The notes: generated from the sequence alone by a model not told the origin. 64,000 bases of DNA from JBEEPE01 sp964489645 (GCA_964489645.1 CAZAZT010000001.1:31815-95814); one strand, 5' to 3'. Shown: positions 25,511-34,337, counted from the first letter of the stretch. Translations and numbers: made by a program.

Positions 25511-26185
25511 TTATTTCAACTCTTTGATCCTGAGATTTTTCCAACGGATCTCATCGCCGGGTGGCTTGTTCCCGATCCCGTGAACTTGAAGCGCGATGAT
25601 TCCTGCAGGGGTGGCGGAGTCGTTGAGGTCGGCCGCTTTCACCCCGTTGATGAACGTCTGGATATGATCTCCTTTGCATTCGATGCGCGCGCTGTTCCAC
25701 TCGCCTCCCTTGAAGGCTTTTCGGGCCGATTCGTTCTCCTTCAGATCGAAGATCCATCCACGACGTGCCTCGTCGTAGATTCCCGCAGTGTAGGCACGTG
25801 CTGAGGGATCGATCTCGTATTGGTAACCGAAGACACGGTCCGCCTTCATCTTGTAGGTCTTCCCGAGGAGTTCGAAGGAGGTGTCTTCGGCGAAGAACTG
25901 GCTTCGGAACTGGACTCCAGAGTTCATCCCAGCGGCAACCTTGAAGTCGAATTCGAAAACAAAATCTCCGTAAGTCTTTTTGGTGCAGAGAAACGAGTTC
26001 CCTGTGTTCGAGACGGTCTTTCCGACAATCGCACCGTCCTCCACCCGATATTCGGCCTTCCCTGAGTGCTGTTCCCAACCGTCCAACGAGGTGCCATCGA
26101 AGAGAGCCACGAAGCCTTCGTCGGCCGCAAATGCGGCGGTTCCGAGCAGACCGAAAGTCAGGGTGGTGAGGAGGAGATTTTTCAT
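25511..26185 (-). CDS. DUF1080 / 3-keto-disaccharide hydrolase domain exported protein
   Basis: DUF1080 proteins have a LamG-like beta-sandwich fold, and some members hydrolyse 3-keto-glucosides or 3-keto-disaccharides. The chosen start gives a clean signal peptide 'MKNLLLTTLTFGLLGTAAFA' and a 224-residue protein; an in-frame ATG at 26209 would add eight residues. Family marks are 'GFVALFDGTSLDGWEQ', 'EYRVEDGAIVGK', 'YGDFVFEFDFKVAAGMNSGVQFRS' and the end 'GIIALQVHG...EIRWKNLRIKEL'. It is very common in PVC bacteria. The neighbouring TIM-barrel isomerase-like gene fits a keto-sugar route. Confidence 0.92.
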   Translation of the reverse strand: MKNLLLTTLTFGLLGTAAFAADEGFVALFDGTSLDGWEQHSGKAEYRVEDGAIVGKTVSNTGNSFLCTKKTYGDFVFEFDFKVAAGMNSGVQFRSQFFAEDTSFELLGKTYKMKADRVFGYQYEIDPSARAYTAGIYDEARRGWIFDLKENESARKAFKGGEWNSARIECKGDHIQTFINGVKAADLNDSATPAGIIALQVHGIGNKPPGDEIRWKNLRIKELK

Positions 26186-26232
26186 TTTTGCAGGGGGTGA
26201 ACTGAGCATGACGGGGAGGGGCGAGCTAGGGG

Positions 26233-27126
26233 CTATTTCCGACTGGCTGTGAGTTCCTCTTGCACAAGGGTTTCAAGGCGGCGCCCGTATTCGATGAAGT
26301 TCGAGCACACATCATCGTCATTCGTTGCCTTCGAATGTGCGTCGTGGAAAACGACGACCATGTGGGGTTCGATGCTGATGCCTGCGTCGTACCCTCTGGA
26401 AAATGCGTCTCTCAGGATGCGACGGACCTGACCTTGTCCTTCTCCGGGCCAGTTGTAATCCGCGTCATTCTTCGCGGGGTTCCAGGTCGCATCCTTCACG
26501 TGGATGTGCGCGACGTGATCGCGAATGGTCGTCCAGAACTCCCATGCGTTCTGGCGCGGCCACGGTTGAGGAAGTTGTCGGTCAGGGTTGAAGATGGGGT
26601 TTGCGGTGTCGAACACCCATTTCAAGCCGGGACATTTATCGAGGATTTCGAGGGCATGCGCGGAGCTCATCCCGCCGTAGTTCATGCAGTTTTCGTGAAC
26701 GGGTTGGAGCCCTGCATCGAGGAACATTTTGGTGACCTCGCGGACGCGTTCGAAGACAGCGGGAGGGGTGATGGCATCCTGCTCTCCGGGTTTGAAGCTC
26801 ATGATCCGGACGAACTTCGTACCCAGCTTCTGCATGCGCGGGATGGCTCTACGAACTTCAGCGAGAGTGACGTCGAAGGGGGTTTCGACCGTTTTTGCCC
26901 AGTTCATGATGGTGGAACCGAAGCAGTAGACTGCGATGTCGTTCTCTTGGAGAGATGCGGCCACTTTGTCGAAAGCGGCTTCCGGAATCTCGTGGAAGTT
27001 GGCCTTGTCGAATCCGGGCACGAGAACGCCTCGCATCTCGATGTGTTTCCAACCGAGGGTCTTCGTTGCCTTGATTTGATGTTCGATGCTGCTGCCGGCT
27101 TCGTCGCCGATTCCCATGAGGTGCAT
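26233..27126 (-). CDS. Sugar phosphate isomerase/epimerase-like TIM-barrel protein
   Basis: The 297-residue protein belongs to the AP endonuclease 2/xylose isomerase-like TIM-barrel family. It shows strand-helix units such as 'ATKTLGWKHIEMRG', 'FDKVAASLQENDIAVYCFGST', 'LGTKFVRIMSF', 'LQPVHENCMNYGG', 'KWVFDTANP', 'HVAHIHVKDATW' and 'GYDAGISIEPH'. Glu, Asp, His and Glu at these strand ends form a metal site. The ATG at 27126 is chosen because the longer frame (to 27237) would run into the upstream HupE-like gene. Members often convert keto-sugars or inositol derivatives, in line with the DUF1080 gene just downstream. Confidence 0.85.
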   Translation of the reverse strand: MHLMGIGDEAGSSIEHQIKATKTLGWKHIEMRGVLVPGFDKANFHEIPEAAFDKVAASLQENDIAVYCFGSTIMNWAKTVETPFDVTLAEVRRAIPRMQKLGTKFVRIMSFKPGEQDAITPPAVFERVREVTKMFLDAGLQPVHENCMNYGGMSSAHALEILDKCPGLKWVFDTANPIFNPDRQLPQPWPRQNAWEFWTTIRDHVAHIHVKDATWNPAKNDADYNWPGEGQGQVRRILRDAFSRGYDAGISIEPHMVVVFHDAHSKATNDDDVCSNFIEYGRRLETLVQEELTASRK

Positions 27127-27184
27127 AAGTGGAGGAGGTGGAGTGTGAATGATTTGAACTTGAGCGATTGGATGCGCGGGGATT

Positions 27185-28357
27185 TCACGCGATGGCACGC
27201 TGGATTGCCCAGTAAATACCGGTGAGGGCGATCGCAAGGGAGCCCGGAATGACGATGAACTTCCGGTAGGTTTCCGGTTTGCGGAGCCACCCGGTGAGGA
27301 GCAGCGATCCTCCGATCACGGCGAGTTGTCCGCCCTCGACTCCGAGATTGAAACCTGTGAGCGCGACGGCGAACGAACCTTTTGGGATATCGAGCTCTCC
27401 CAGCGCGCTTGCGAAGCCGAGGCCATGGATGAGCCCGAACACGAACACGATCCCGAGGCGCCAGTTGGAGTAGCTGGGTTTGAAGATGTTCTCGAGCGCG
27501 ACAACCGCGATGCTGGCAGCGATGACGGGCTCTACGATGCGTTCGGACGCCTTGATGGCTCCGAGCGCGGCGAGTGCGAGGGTGACAGAGTGCGCCACGG
27601 TGAAGGTGGTCACTTGAAGCAGAAGTGGCTTCCAAGCGCGGCTGAGCAGAAAAATGCCTAGCACGAAAAGGATGTGGTCGAGCCCATCTGGGACAACGTG
27701 GGAGAAGCCCTGCTTCAGGAAGCTCAGAAAGGTGCTGAATCCGCCAGCGGTGTCGCCTGTGGCCGAAACGCTGCCCTTTTGCGCACGGTCGGGAACTGCG
27801 CCGGTGAGGGCGGTCAGGTCGAGAGCAAAGCTCGTCTCGCCGGGGAAGAGGACAGCCAGACGCGGATGGACATTGCCATTGATGATGTTCTGGAAGACGA
27901 CGGACAGCTTGTTCTCGGGGGAGGAGCGGACCTTCCAGCCGGTGAGCCCAGAGGCGACCTTTGTTTTCCAGCTCCCGGTGAGGACTACGATATCCTCCTC
28001 GCCTTGAAGGTCTTTGCGTGCCTCACCGGTGAACTCGAACTTGAAATCAGGATGGATTCGGCCGACGGGGTCGAAGTAGAACTCAATCATTCGGTTGACG
28101 AGTTCCTTCGATTTCGCCCGGAGCTCATTTTTGCGTTCGTCGGGGAGGCCCATGTAGACGCGGTTGACGAGGGACGGGGCGGTTAGAGGGTCTGGTTCGA
28201 AGCATCGGGGGTTGACCTCTACAGAGAGGGTGGCTTCACCCCCCGAAAGAAAACTTCCGCGAACGGGGATGTCGGGAATGGGGTGCGCCAGAAGCGGAAA
28301 GGCACAAACCAACAGAAGAAAGGTCAGAAGTTGGCGAAAAAGGGGGAAACGCTTCAT
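27185..28357 (-). CDS. HupE/UreJ-type membrane protein with exported N-terminal domain
   Basis: The 390-residue protein has a signal peptide (about 1-25, ending LLAHPIPDIP), an exported N-terminal domain of about 200 residues, and a C-terminal membrane domain with six or seven helices of the HupE/UreJ type. The latter shows 'GLDHILFVLGIFLLSR', 'VTTFTVAHSVTLALAALG' and 'VFVFGLIHGLGFASALGEL', whose conserved His residues suggest metal ion binding. HupE/UreJ proteins are linked to nickel or cobalt handling, but the long exported form is common in bacteria without urease or hydrogenase, and no such enzyme is visible here. Confidence 0.85.
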   Translation of the reverse strand: MKRFPLFRQLLTFLLLVCAFPLLAHPIPDIPVRGSFLSGGEATLSVEVNPRCFEPDPLTAPSLVNRVYMGLPDERKNELRAKSKELVNRMIEFYFDPVGRIHPDFKFEFTGEARKDLQGEEDIVVLTGSWKTKVASGLTGWKVRSSPENKLSVVFQNIINGNVHPRLAVLFPGETSFALDLTALTGAVPDRAQKGSVSATGDTAGGFSTFLSFLKQGFSHVVPDGLDHILFVLGIFLLSRAWKPLLLQVTTFTVAHSVTLALAALGAIKASERIVEPVIAASIAVVALENIFKPSYSNWRLGIVFVFGLIHGLGFASALGELDIPKGSFAVALTGFNLGVEGGQLAVIGGSLLLTGWLRKPETYRKFIVIPGSLAIALTGIYWAIQRAIA

Positions 28358-28468
28358 CTACAAAAAGAAACAGCTGATTTCGTCTTGATTCAACCTCGTT
28401 TTCCGGTGCAATGCCCATTGCGCGCCGGCGTAAACCGGGGCGTTCAAAAACCCCAAAATAAAATAACC

Positions 28469-28896
28469 ATGAAGAAGTTCCTCAGCATCATCACGGTCCT
28501 CGCGATCAGCGCTGGAGTCGCAAACGCCGGTTGCGGCAAAACCGTCACGTCCGAAGGCACGCTCAAGTCCTTCGACGAGGCATCGAAGAGCCTCGTTGTC
28601 GCTGACAAGGCTGGCAAAGAGACCAAAATCACGCTGACCCCGACCACGAAGGGTGCGGATTTGGCGAAGTCGTTGGTTGGCAAGGCCGTCAAGGTCGACG
28701 CTGAACACGGCAAAGCTTCGGCGATCGTCGCTTCNNNNNNNNNNNNNNNNNNNNNNNNNNNNNNNNNNNNNNNNNNNNNNNNNNNNNNNNNNNNNNNNNN
28801 NNNNNNNNNNNNNNNNNNNNNNNNNNNNNNNNNNGCAAGGCCGTCAAGGTCGACGCTGAACACGGCAAAGCTTCGGCGATCGTCGCTTCCAAGTAA
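28469..28896 (+). CDS. Small exported protein, duplicated across an assembly gap
   Basis: The protein starts with a signal peptide 'MKKFLSIITVLAISAGVANA' and continues as a small, Lys/Thr/Val-rich beta-type domain ('GTLKSFDEASKSLVVADKAGKETKITL'). The sequence reaches '...GKASAIVAS' where 100 Ns begin. The 55 bases before the gap (28680-28734) recur exactly after it (28835-28889), followed by AAG TAA. If the two copies are one sequence, the gene is 273 bases and encodes 90 residues ending in AIVASK. Read literally across the Ns, the frame breaks. The function is not recognised; an OB-fold-like periplasmic protein is possible. Confidence 0.75.
28680..28889. repeat. Exact 55-base direct repeat flanking an assembly gap
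   Basis: Bases 28680-28734 and 28835-28889 are identical and lie directly on each side of 100 Ns (28735-28834). The simplest reading is that two contig ends overlap by 55 bases and were joined with a default gap and not merged. Confidence 0.9.
28735..28834. other. Assembly gap of 100 N
   Basis: A placeholder run of exactly 100 undetermined bases inside the small exported-protein gene. Because of the identical flanks it probably contains no missing sequence. Confidence 0.99.
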
Positions 28897-28920
28897 GGAG
28901 TCGCCGGGAAACCGGTCAAA

Positions 28921-28957
28921 AAAAAGCCCGGCACGCAAGTGTCGGGCTTTTCGTTTT
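28921..28957 (+). terminator. Rho-independent terminator after the small exported protein
   Basis: AGCCCGGCAC (28925-28934), loop GCAA, GTGTCGGGCT (28939-28948) form a ten-pair stem with one G-U pair, followed by TTTTCGTTTTTC. An A-run precedes it, so it could also work for the opposite strand. It ends the small exported-protein transcript 25 bases after its stop. Confidence 0.9.
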
Positions 28958-29077
28958 TCAGGCTGCCGATGACGCGGGCAGGTCCTCACGGGATGTTGTT
29001 TTCCCCGACCAAAGGTCCATTCAATCGTCTGCGTGGGGGATTCAAACGGTGGGTGCCGATTTGCTATCTCTTTGGAA

Positions 29078-29098
29078 CGGCGTCTTAGCGAGACGCCG
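29078..29098 (+). promoter_or_regulatory. Perfect stem-loop in the leader of the DUF2490 gene
   Basis: CGGCGTCT, loop TAGCG, AGACGCCG gives an eight-pair perfect stem ending 23 bases before the DUF2490 ATG. No T-run follows, so it is not a classical terminator. It may stabilise the mRNA 5' end or act as an operator for a dimeric protein. Confidence 0.4.
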
Positions 29099-29121
29099 AA
29101 CAGCTCAAAGGGAAATTTCAT

Positions 29122-29898
29122 ATGAAAATCATTAAGCGTTTGAAACAAGGTGTTTTTGCGGTCGTCAGCATCGCAATGAGTTTCGTCGCGAGAGACTCCG
29201 CAGCCCATCAGAACGATTCGAACGGGAATCTCTGGTTGAACTACGTGGGGGATCATCCGTTGGGGAACGGTCCGTTCGGGCTTCACCTAGAGATCCAAAA
29301 TCGGCGTGCGGACGAGGGCGGGTCTTGGCAGCAACTGTTGATCCGTCCGGGGATCAACTACCAGATCACTCCAGACCTTTCTGTGAGTGCGGGTTGGGCT
29401 TATGTGAAAACGTGGCCGTATGGCGATTTCCCTGCTTCGCACGAGTTTCCGGAGAATCGAGCATGGCAACAGGTTGCATGGAAGACCCGGGCCGCAGGTC
29501 TCGAGTGGTTACATCGGTTCAGGTTGGAGCAGCGTTGGATTGGGGAGGTGAAGAATGTCTCCGGCGATTGGGATGTGAGTAACTGGCGCTATCAGAACAG
29601 GTTCCGATACATGCTGCGCACGACCATCCCTTTGTGCGAAGGCGGGCGCAACTACCTTGCTCTGTGGGACGAGCTTTTCCTGAACTTTGGCGGGAACATT
29701 TCCCCCGGCGCCAATGAGGGGCGGAACTATTTTGACCAAAACCGGGCTTTCATCGGAATCGGGCGCAAGCTGACCGAGCATTCTCGGGTGGAGGTCGGTT
29801 TCATGGAGCAGACGGTGATGCAGCGAAAAAACCCCGTGGTGGAGAACAACCACACAATCACCGTGTGGTTCACATCCAACTTGCCATTCTGGAAATAG
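29122..29898 (+). CDS. DUF2490 family outer-membrane-type protein
   Basis: The 258-residue protein has a signal peptide (about 1-30, ending DSAAHQND) and a series of amphipathic beta strands with regularly spaced aromatic residues: 'LWLNYVGDHPL', 'WQQLLIRPGINYQITPDLSVSAGWAYVKTWPYG', 'LEWLHRFRLEQRWIGE', 'RFRYMLRTTIPL' and a final 'HTITVWFTSNLPFW'. This is the pattern of DUF2490, a family of predicted outer-membrane barrels of unknown function. It stands alone, with its own leader and a terminator upstream. Confidence 0.85.
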   Translation: MKIIKRLKQGVFAVVSIAMSFVARDSAAHQNDSNGNLWLNYVGDHPLGNGPFGLHLEIQNRRADEGGSWQQLLIRPGINYQITPDLSVSAGWAYVKTWPYGDFPASHEFPENRAWQQVAWKTRAAGLEWLHRFRLEQRWIGEVKNVSGDWDVSNWRYQNRFRYMLRTTIPLCEGGRNYLALWDELFLNFGGNISPGANEGRNYFDQNRAFIGIGRKLTEHSRVEVGFMEQTVMQRKNPVVENNHTITVWFTSNLPFWK

Positions 29899-29975
29899 CT
29901 GCCGGATCGACTTCATCGATTTTGATCGGTTCGACACGTCCATCGCGCGCCATTCCGCGATAGGTGGATGTTGTC

Positions 29976-30857
29976 ATGGATAATCATAAAAAGCTGAAAA
30001 GGCCTCTGGCCGAGAAAGGTATCTCAGACGGACAAACGCTTTCCGAGGGATCGCTTGAGTCCTTGGGGGTGTTCTTGGCTCAGAAGAGGGTTAGCGCGTC
30101 CGATCGTGCATTAGGGGATACTTCGAGTTCTCCTGAGAAAGGTTTTCGACGTGGGGGAGAGCCGAGGGATCTTTGTGGTCGGGAGCCCTGGGGGTTCGAG
30201 ATTGTCGTGCTGGATCCCTACCCCGTTGTTTCGTGGGGTGTGCGAGAGTGGTTGGCCGAGGATTTGCCGGGCGTTTTGGTTCGGGCGGCTGAATCTATCC
30301 AAGATGCGACCTCATTGGGCGGAACCATGGGGCGTTGCGTCTGGGTGGTGGAGATTGTTGATGAAAAAGGGGTGGCTGATTGGAAGCAGTTGGATGGACT
30401 TCAGGCCGCAGGCGGAGCTGTTGTCGTCTTTTCGCGGAGTTGTGAGCCGGAGATCATCCACGAAGCCATCCGCCGGGGCGCAACGAGTTATGTGCACAAA
30501 ACCGAATGGCGTGACTCGTTGAAGAGCGCCGTCATCCGTGCGGCGGATGGGCAACTCTATGTGAGCGAGGCGGCTACCCCTCGCTTTTTAGCGCAAATCC
30601 GCTCGGCAGACGGACAGATCAAAGCGGAAATCCTTCTCCGAGAGGCTGGGCGCAATCTGTTGACCGAGAGAGAGCGGGAGGTGATGGAGCTCCTCGGTCG
30701 GGCTCACTCGACGCGTCGGATCGCTCTCAAGTTGGGGGTGAGCGCGAAAACGGTTGAGGCGCATGCGGCGAACATCCGAGGAAAGTTGCACCTCCGCACC
30801 ATGCGCGAGTTGGTGAGGACCGCCGCGCTCTGGCAGCAGGTCACTGTGGAGGTCTGA
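29976..30857 (+). CDS. LuxR/NarL-type response regulator with altered receiver
   Basis: The 293-residue protein has a polar N-terminal extension (about 1-72), a receiver-like domain (about 73-190) and a LuxR helix-turn-helix at about 220-285 with 'LLTEREREVMELLGRAHSTRRIALKLGVSAKTVEAHAANI'. In the receiver, the acidic pocket is reduced to 'VVLDPYP', and the phospho-acceptor Asp appears to be Glu126 in 'VWVVEIVDE'. The later Lys in 'SYVHKTEW' is kept. The ATG at 29976 has AGGTGG about 8 bases upstream; a GTG at 29964 is an alternative. No histidine kinase gene is adjacent. It probably regulates by protein level or ligand and not by phosphorylation. Confidence 0.8.
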   Translation: MDNHKKLKRPLAEKGISDGQTLSEGSLESLGVFLAQKRVSASDRALGDTSSSPEKGFRRGGEPRDLCGREPWGFEIVVLDPYPVVSWGVREWLAEDLPGVLVRAAESIQDATSLGGTMGRCVWVVEIVDEKGVADWKQLDGLQAAGGAVVVFSRSCEPEIIHEAIRRGATSYVHKTEWRDSLKSAVIRAADGQLYVSEAATPRFLAQIRSADGQIKAEILLREAGRNLLTEREREVMELLGRAHSTRRIALKLGVSAKTVEAHAANIRGKLHLRTMRELVRTAALWQQVTVEV

Positions 30858-30971
30858 TCGGCTCGGATTCGATGACGCGCCTGTCAGTTTCGAGGTGGGT
30901 TGTCGGTCTCCATGAAAGGATCATCGGAACGATCATCTCATGCATGGGGTTGTCGTGTCGCACTCTGTCGC

Positions 30972-33900
30972 TCACTTCAGCGAAGCCAAGTATTCCACGA
31001 GGTCTCGGATCTCTCTTCGGGTGAGCACGGCGCTCAGCGGGGGCATCCCCGAGGGGCCGCTCTCGCGCTTCTGGACTTCGGCCTTTTTGAGTTTCACAGG
31101 GGCGCCGCTCGGCGGCGTCAGCGTCAACTCCGTCGCGGTTTCCGCTTTGAGAATGCCGGCTTGGATCGTCCCGTCTTTCAGGGTGACGATCACCGTTTCG
31201 AAGCCGGTAGCGATTTTCGCGTTCGGGTTCACGATCGATTCCAGCAGGTATTCCCGGGACTGACGCTTCCCGATGTCCGTCAAGTTCGGCCCGACTTCAG
31301 CGCCATCGTTGCGGATCTTGTGACAGCGGATGCAGGACGCTTCCGCCTTCTCCATGAAAATACGTCGCCCCTCCGCTGCGCTCCCTCCTGCAAGGCTTTG
31401 ACGGAAATCTGCGAGAGGATCACTTGCTGGTCGGGATGCCTTGTACTCGGCAAGTTTTGCCAGGAGATTCTGTCCGCCCCTCTTTTCGGCGGATTCCAAG
31501 AGTTCGAGATGAAGTTCAGGAGCAAGTTTCCCGCTGCGAAGGACATCGAGCAGGGATTCCAGAACGGCCGCGGCCTCCGGATCGTCAAGGGTGGCGAGGG
31601 ATTGGATGGAGCTCTGCTTTTCACCTGGGGTTCCGATCTCGAGGATTTTTTTCAGGGCGTTGATCCCTCCTCCGGGGAGTTTCAGGTCCGTACGAAGTTT
31701 GGTGGCTGCTTTTCGCAAGGTCTCGGATTTGTCGAGCGAAGCGTTCTCGACGCTCTCGCGGAGGGCTGGGTCCTTCAGGGTTGCCAACAGGCGCAGTGCG
31801 GAGGCGCGTACTTCCGAGTCGACCGCGGGATTTTTCACGAGCGCTGAGAGGCTTCCCTCAGGGGGGTGAATTGCGGGTCCGAACTTGCCGATGAGGGTTA
31901 ACGTCTCGGCGAGAACGGCTGCTGGCTGTGCGGGGGAAAGCAAACTCGGAAGGCCAACTTGGAGTGCGTTTGCGGCTGGAGCTGCGTCGCGAGGGGGCAA
32001 GGGGCGATGGAGTCCCATCACGCGGTCGAGCTTTGGAGGGTTATCCCATAGGCCAAGGGATTGCAGGGCTGAGACGCGATGGACCGTTGGGAGGTCCTGC
32101 AATAAGGCAGTTTGCGCGAGTCGATGGGCATCCTCAGGGCGACCAGTGCGGAATGCTGCGTTGATAGCGCGGCGGATGATCGCGTCGCGCGGGGCGGGAG
32201 ATTCCTTGGTCCCACCCGGTTGCTTGGCAAGTTCGCCGGCGGTTTGGAGTAGATCAGCCAGCAGAGGCATGGCCTCGTTGATGGATTCGTCGTGGATCCC
32301 GCGTGCTGCTTCCGCAACCACATAGGTATCAGGGTCTTGGAGAAAGGTTTGCAGGCCGGGGTGTTTGAGTCGGCGAAGGGCTACGGCCGACCCGATCCGA
32401 ACCGCGGAGCTTTTGTGGTTGAGGGACCGGAGGAGTTCCTGAGGTTGATTCACTCCAACGAGTCCGGAGATGAGCGCGTGACGGAGTGCGGGATCATCCG
32501 AAGGACATTCGGCGAGCGATTCGAGGAGCGCTGGGGTTGCAGCTTGTTCGTGGAGATTTCCTAACGCAATGGCAGCAAGAGAGCGCACCCGTGGAGTGGG
32601 GTCCTTGAGCAAGCGGATGAGAGTATCGAGCGGCCCTTGATTGGGACTATCACCGAGCGCTCGCGCGGCTTGAGCGCGGACTTCGGCGTCAGGGTCGGAC
32701 AGGAGTTTGATGAGGATTGGCGCAGTGGATTTGCCGGCACGCGCGAGCTGTCCGAGGCCCCAGATCGCGTGGATGCGCTTGAAAGCGTTTTGTGATGAGG
32801 ATGTTGCGTCTTGCAGGGTTCCAAGCGCCCCCTTGCTCACGAGCTCGAACTGGGCTTCGAGTCGGATCCGCATGTCGGCGTGACCCAAGAGGGAGGAGAG
32901 CCGGTTTTCGTCGAGCGTCGAGAAGCCATTGGCGAGCAGGGACTGCGTCTCGGTCTGGACCTCTTTGTTCGCTGTGTCGGAGGCGGTTGCTCGATAGATC
33001 CTGCCTTTACCGTTCATCCCCCAACCGTTGACCCAATCCAGAAGGTAGAGCTTTCCGTCGACGCCAAACTCGACATCGGTCGCCAGCAGATTCCAGATGG
33101 GTTTTTTGGGTGCCGACATCTCAAAGCCCGCGCCTTTGGGAAGCGAGCGGACTGCGAAAATGCCGCTGTTCGAGGGGCTTCCACTGAAGTTTGCGAGGAA
33201 GAAGTGCCCTTGCCACTCGGGGGAAAGACCGGTGCCGGGATTGAATGTCAGCCCGCTAGGGCCGTTGCCGAGGATGGCGATGGGTGGAAGGTGGTGAGCG
33301 GCTTGGCCGGGGAATGCGGGATAGCAGAGGCGTTCGGAGAGCCAGGGGCCGCGTGCGTCAGGTTTGTTGAGGAACTGCCATCCGATGCGCCAACCGCTGT
33401 CGCTGTTCTGTTGGACGTAAACCCATCGGGCGGGGTCACCTGCATCGGAGTTGTTGTCTCCCGTGAAAAGGTTTCCCAGATCGTCGAAAGCCAGCTCTTG
33501 AGGATTCCGAAGTCCGAGCGCGAAAATCTCAAGCTTGGAACCGTCTGGGTTGCATCGATAGACGGCACCGGTTTCGGTGTTCTTGACCTTGGACCCATCC
33601 ATCGCGGTTGCATTGGCTCCGCGGTCACCGACGGTGAAATACAGGCGACCGTCGGGTCCCATCCGCAGTCCGTGGAGATCGTGCCCGAGGAAAGCGGTCC
33701 GGATTCCAAAGCCTTTGGCGAGAGATGTTTTTGAGTCGGCGGTGTTGAGGCCTTTGGAATCCTTCAAAAGCCAAAGGTCTGGGATGGAGGTGAAGTACAC
33801 CGAACCCCTTCGCGCGAGAACCCCGGATGCGAGGCCGTCTAGCGGACCATTGAATCCTTCTGCAAAAATGCTCGAGCTGTCCGCTTTCCCTGCGCCCTTG

Positions 33901-34337
33901 CTGTCCCAAACGAGTTGTAGGCGTTCGGAGTTCTTCGCGTTCTTCTCGAAATCCACTTTTGGATCCCCTTTCAAGATGGCGAGGAAGTGATCCAAGGATG
34001 TGCTGGCGAGCTCATCTTCCAGCCAGTTCATGTGCGCACGGATGTCGCTCACGCCGGCGTGAAGACGGAACGTTTCGGCGACGAACCAGCGGCCTTTCTC
34101 GTCGGTTGCGAACGCCACCGGATTGGCCAGCAGTGGCTCAGCGGCCCAAAGGTCGAGCGATAATCCGCTATCGAGCTTGAAACTTTTGATCGCGTTCAAC
34201 CCCTCGTCCGAGGCTGTCTGGATCTTTGGAACAAAACCGCCTTGTCGGGCGATTTCAACCTGTCGTTCGTCACCTGCATGCATCGGGCTGGTGAGGAGGA
34301 GCGAGGAAAGGAGGGGGAGCAGGTGACGGGGGTTCAT
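30972..34337 (-). CDS. PVC-type heme-binding CxxCH protein with propeller and HEAT repeats
   Basis: This 1121-residue exported protein is a hallmark of Planctomycetes and Verrucomicrobia. It has a signal peptide (about 1-21), then a membrane-bound dehydrogenase-type beta-propeller (about 45-460, with 'FKLDSGLSLDLWAAEPLLANPVAFATDEKGRWFVAE' and 'GDNNSDAGDPARWVYV'). HEAT-like repeats follow (about 480-900, for example 'DPDAEVRAQAARALGDS'). A C-terminal cytochrome c-like domain has the heme motif CIRCH near residue 1003 and 'GPNLTDIGKRQSREYLLESIVNPNAKI'. It is thought to take part in periplasmic oxidation of sugars, with electrons passed to the heme; the substrate is not known. It is divergent from ilvB. 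Confidence 0.93.
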   Translation of the reverse strand: MNPRHLLPLLSSLLLTSPMHAGDERQVEIARQGGFVPKIQTASDEGLNAIKSFKLDSGLSLDLWAAEPLLANPVAFATDEKGRWFVAETFRLHAGVSDIRAHMNWLEDELASTSLDHFLAILKGDPKVDFEKNAKNSERLQLVWDSKGAGKADSSSIFAEGFNGPLDGLASGVLARRGSVYFTSIPDLWLLKDSKGLNTADSKTSLAKGFGIRTAFLGHDLHGLRMGPDGRLYFTVGDRGANATAMDGSKVKNTETGAVYRCNPDGSKLEIFALGLRNPQELAFDDLGNLFTGDNNSDAGDPARWVYVQQNSDSGWRIGWQFLNKPDARGPWLSERLCYPAFPGQAAHHLPPIAILGNGPSGLTFNPGTGLSPEWQGHFFLANFSGSPSNSGIFAVRSLPKGAGFEMSAPKKPIWNLLATDVEFGVDGKLYLLDWVNGWGMNGKGRIYRATASDTANKEVQTETQSLLANGFSTLDENRLSSLLGHADMRIRLEAQFELVSKGALGTLQDATSSSQNAFKRIHAIWGLGQLARAGKSTAPILIKLLSDPDAEVRAQAARALGDSPNQGPLDTLIRLLKDPTPRVRSLAAIALGNLHEQAATPALLESLAECPSDDPALRHALISGLVGVNQPQELLRSLNHKSSAVRIGSAVALRRLKHPGLQTFLQDPDTYVVAEAARGIHDESINEAMPLLADLLQTAGELAKQPGGTKESPAPRDAIIRRAINAAFRTGRPEDAHRLAQTALLQDLPTVHRVSALQSLGLWDNPPKLDRVMGLHRPLPPRDAAPAANALQVGLPSLLSPAQPAAVLAETLTLIGKFGPAIHPPEGSLSALVKNPAVDSEVRASALRLLATLKDPALRESVENASLDKSETLRKAATKLRTDLKLPGGGINALKKILEIGTPGEKQSSIQSLATLDDPEAAAVLESLLDVLRSGKLAPELHLELLESAEKRGGQNLLAKLAEYKASRPASDPLADFRQSLAGGSAAEGRRIFMEKAEASCIRCHKIRNDGAEVGPNLTDIGKRQSREYLLESIVNPNAKIATGFETVIVTLKDGTIQAGILKAETATELTLTPPSGAPVKLKKAEVQKRESGPSGMPPLSAVLTRREIRDLVEYLASLK

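Noticed and set aside
26260..27225. Long plus-strand reading frame of about 320 codons opposite the sugar isomerase-like gene
   Set aside because: It is the mirror of a well-supported TIM-barrel gene, has no family motifs, and its composition is that of an antisense frame in GC-rich coding DNA.
28680..28889. Possible real tandem repeat in the small exported protein
   Set aside because: The exact identity, the default 100-N gap between copies, and the clean frame on merging all point to an assembly overlap and not to a biological repeat.
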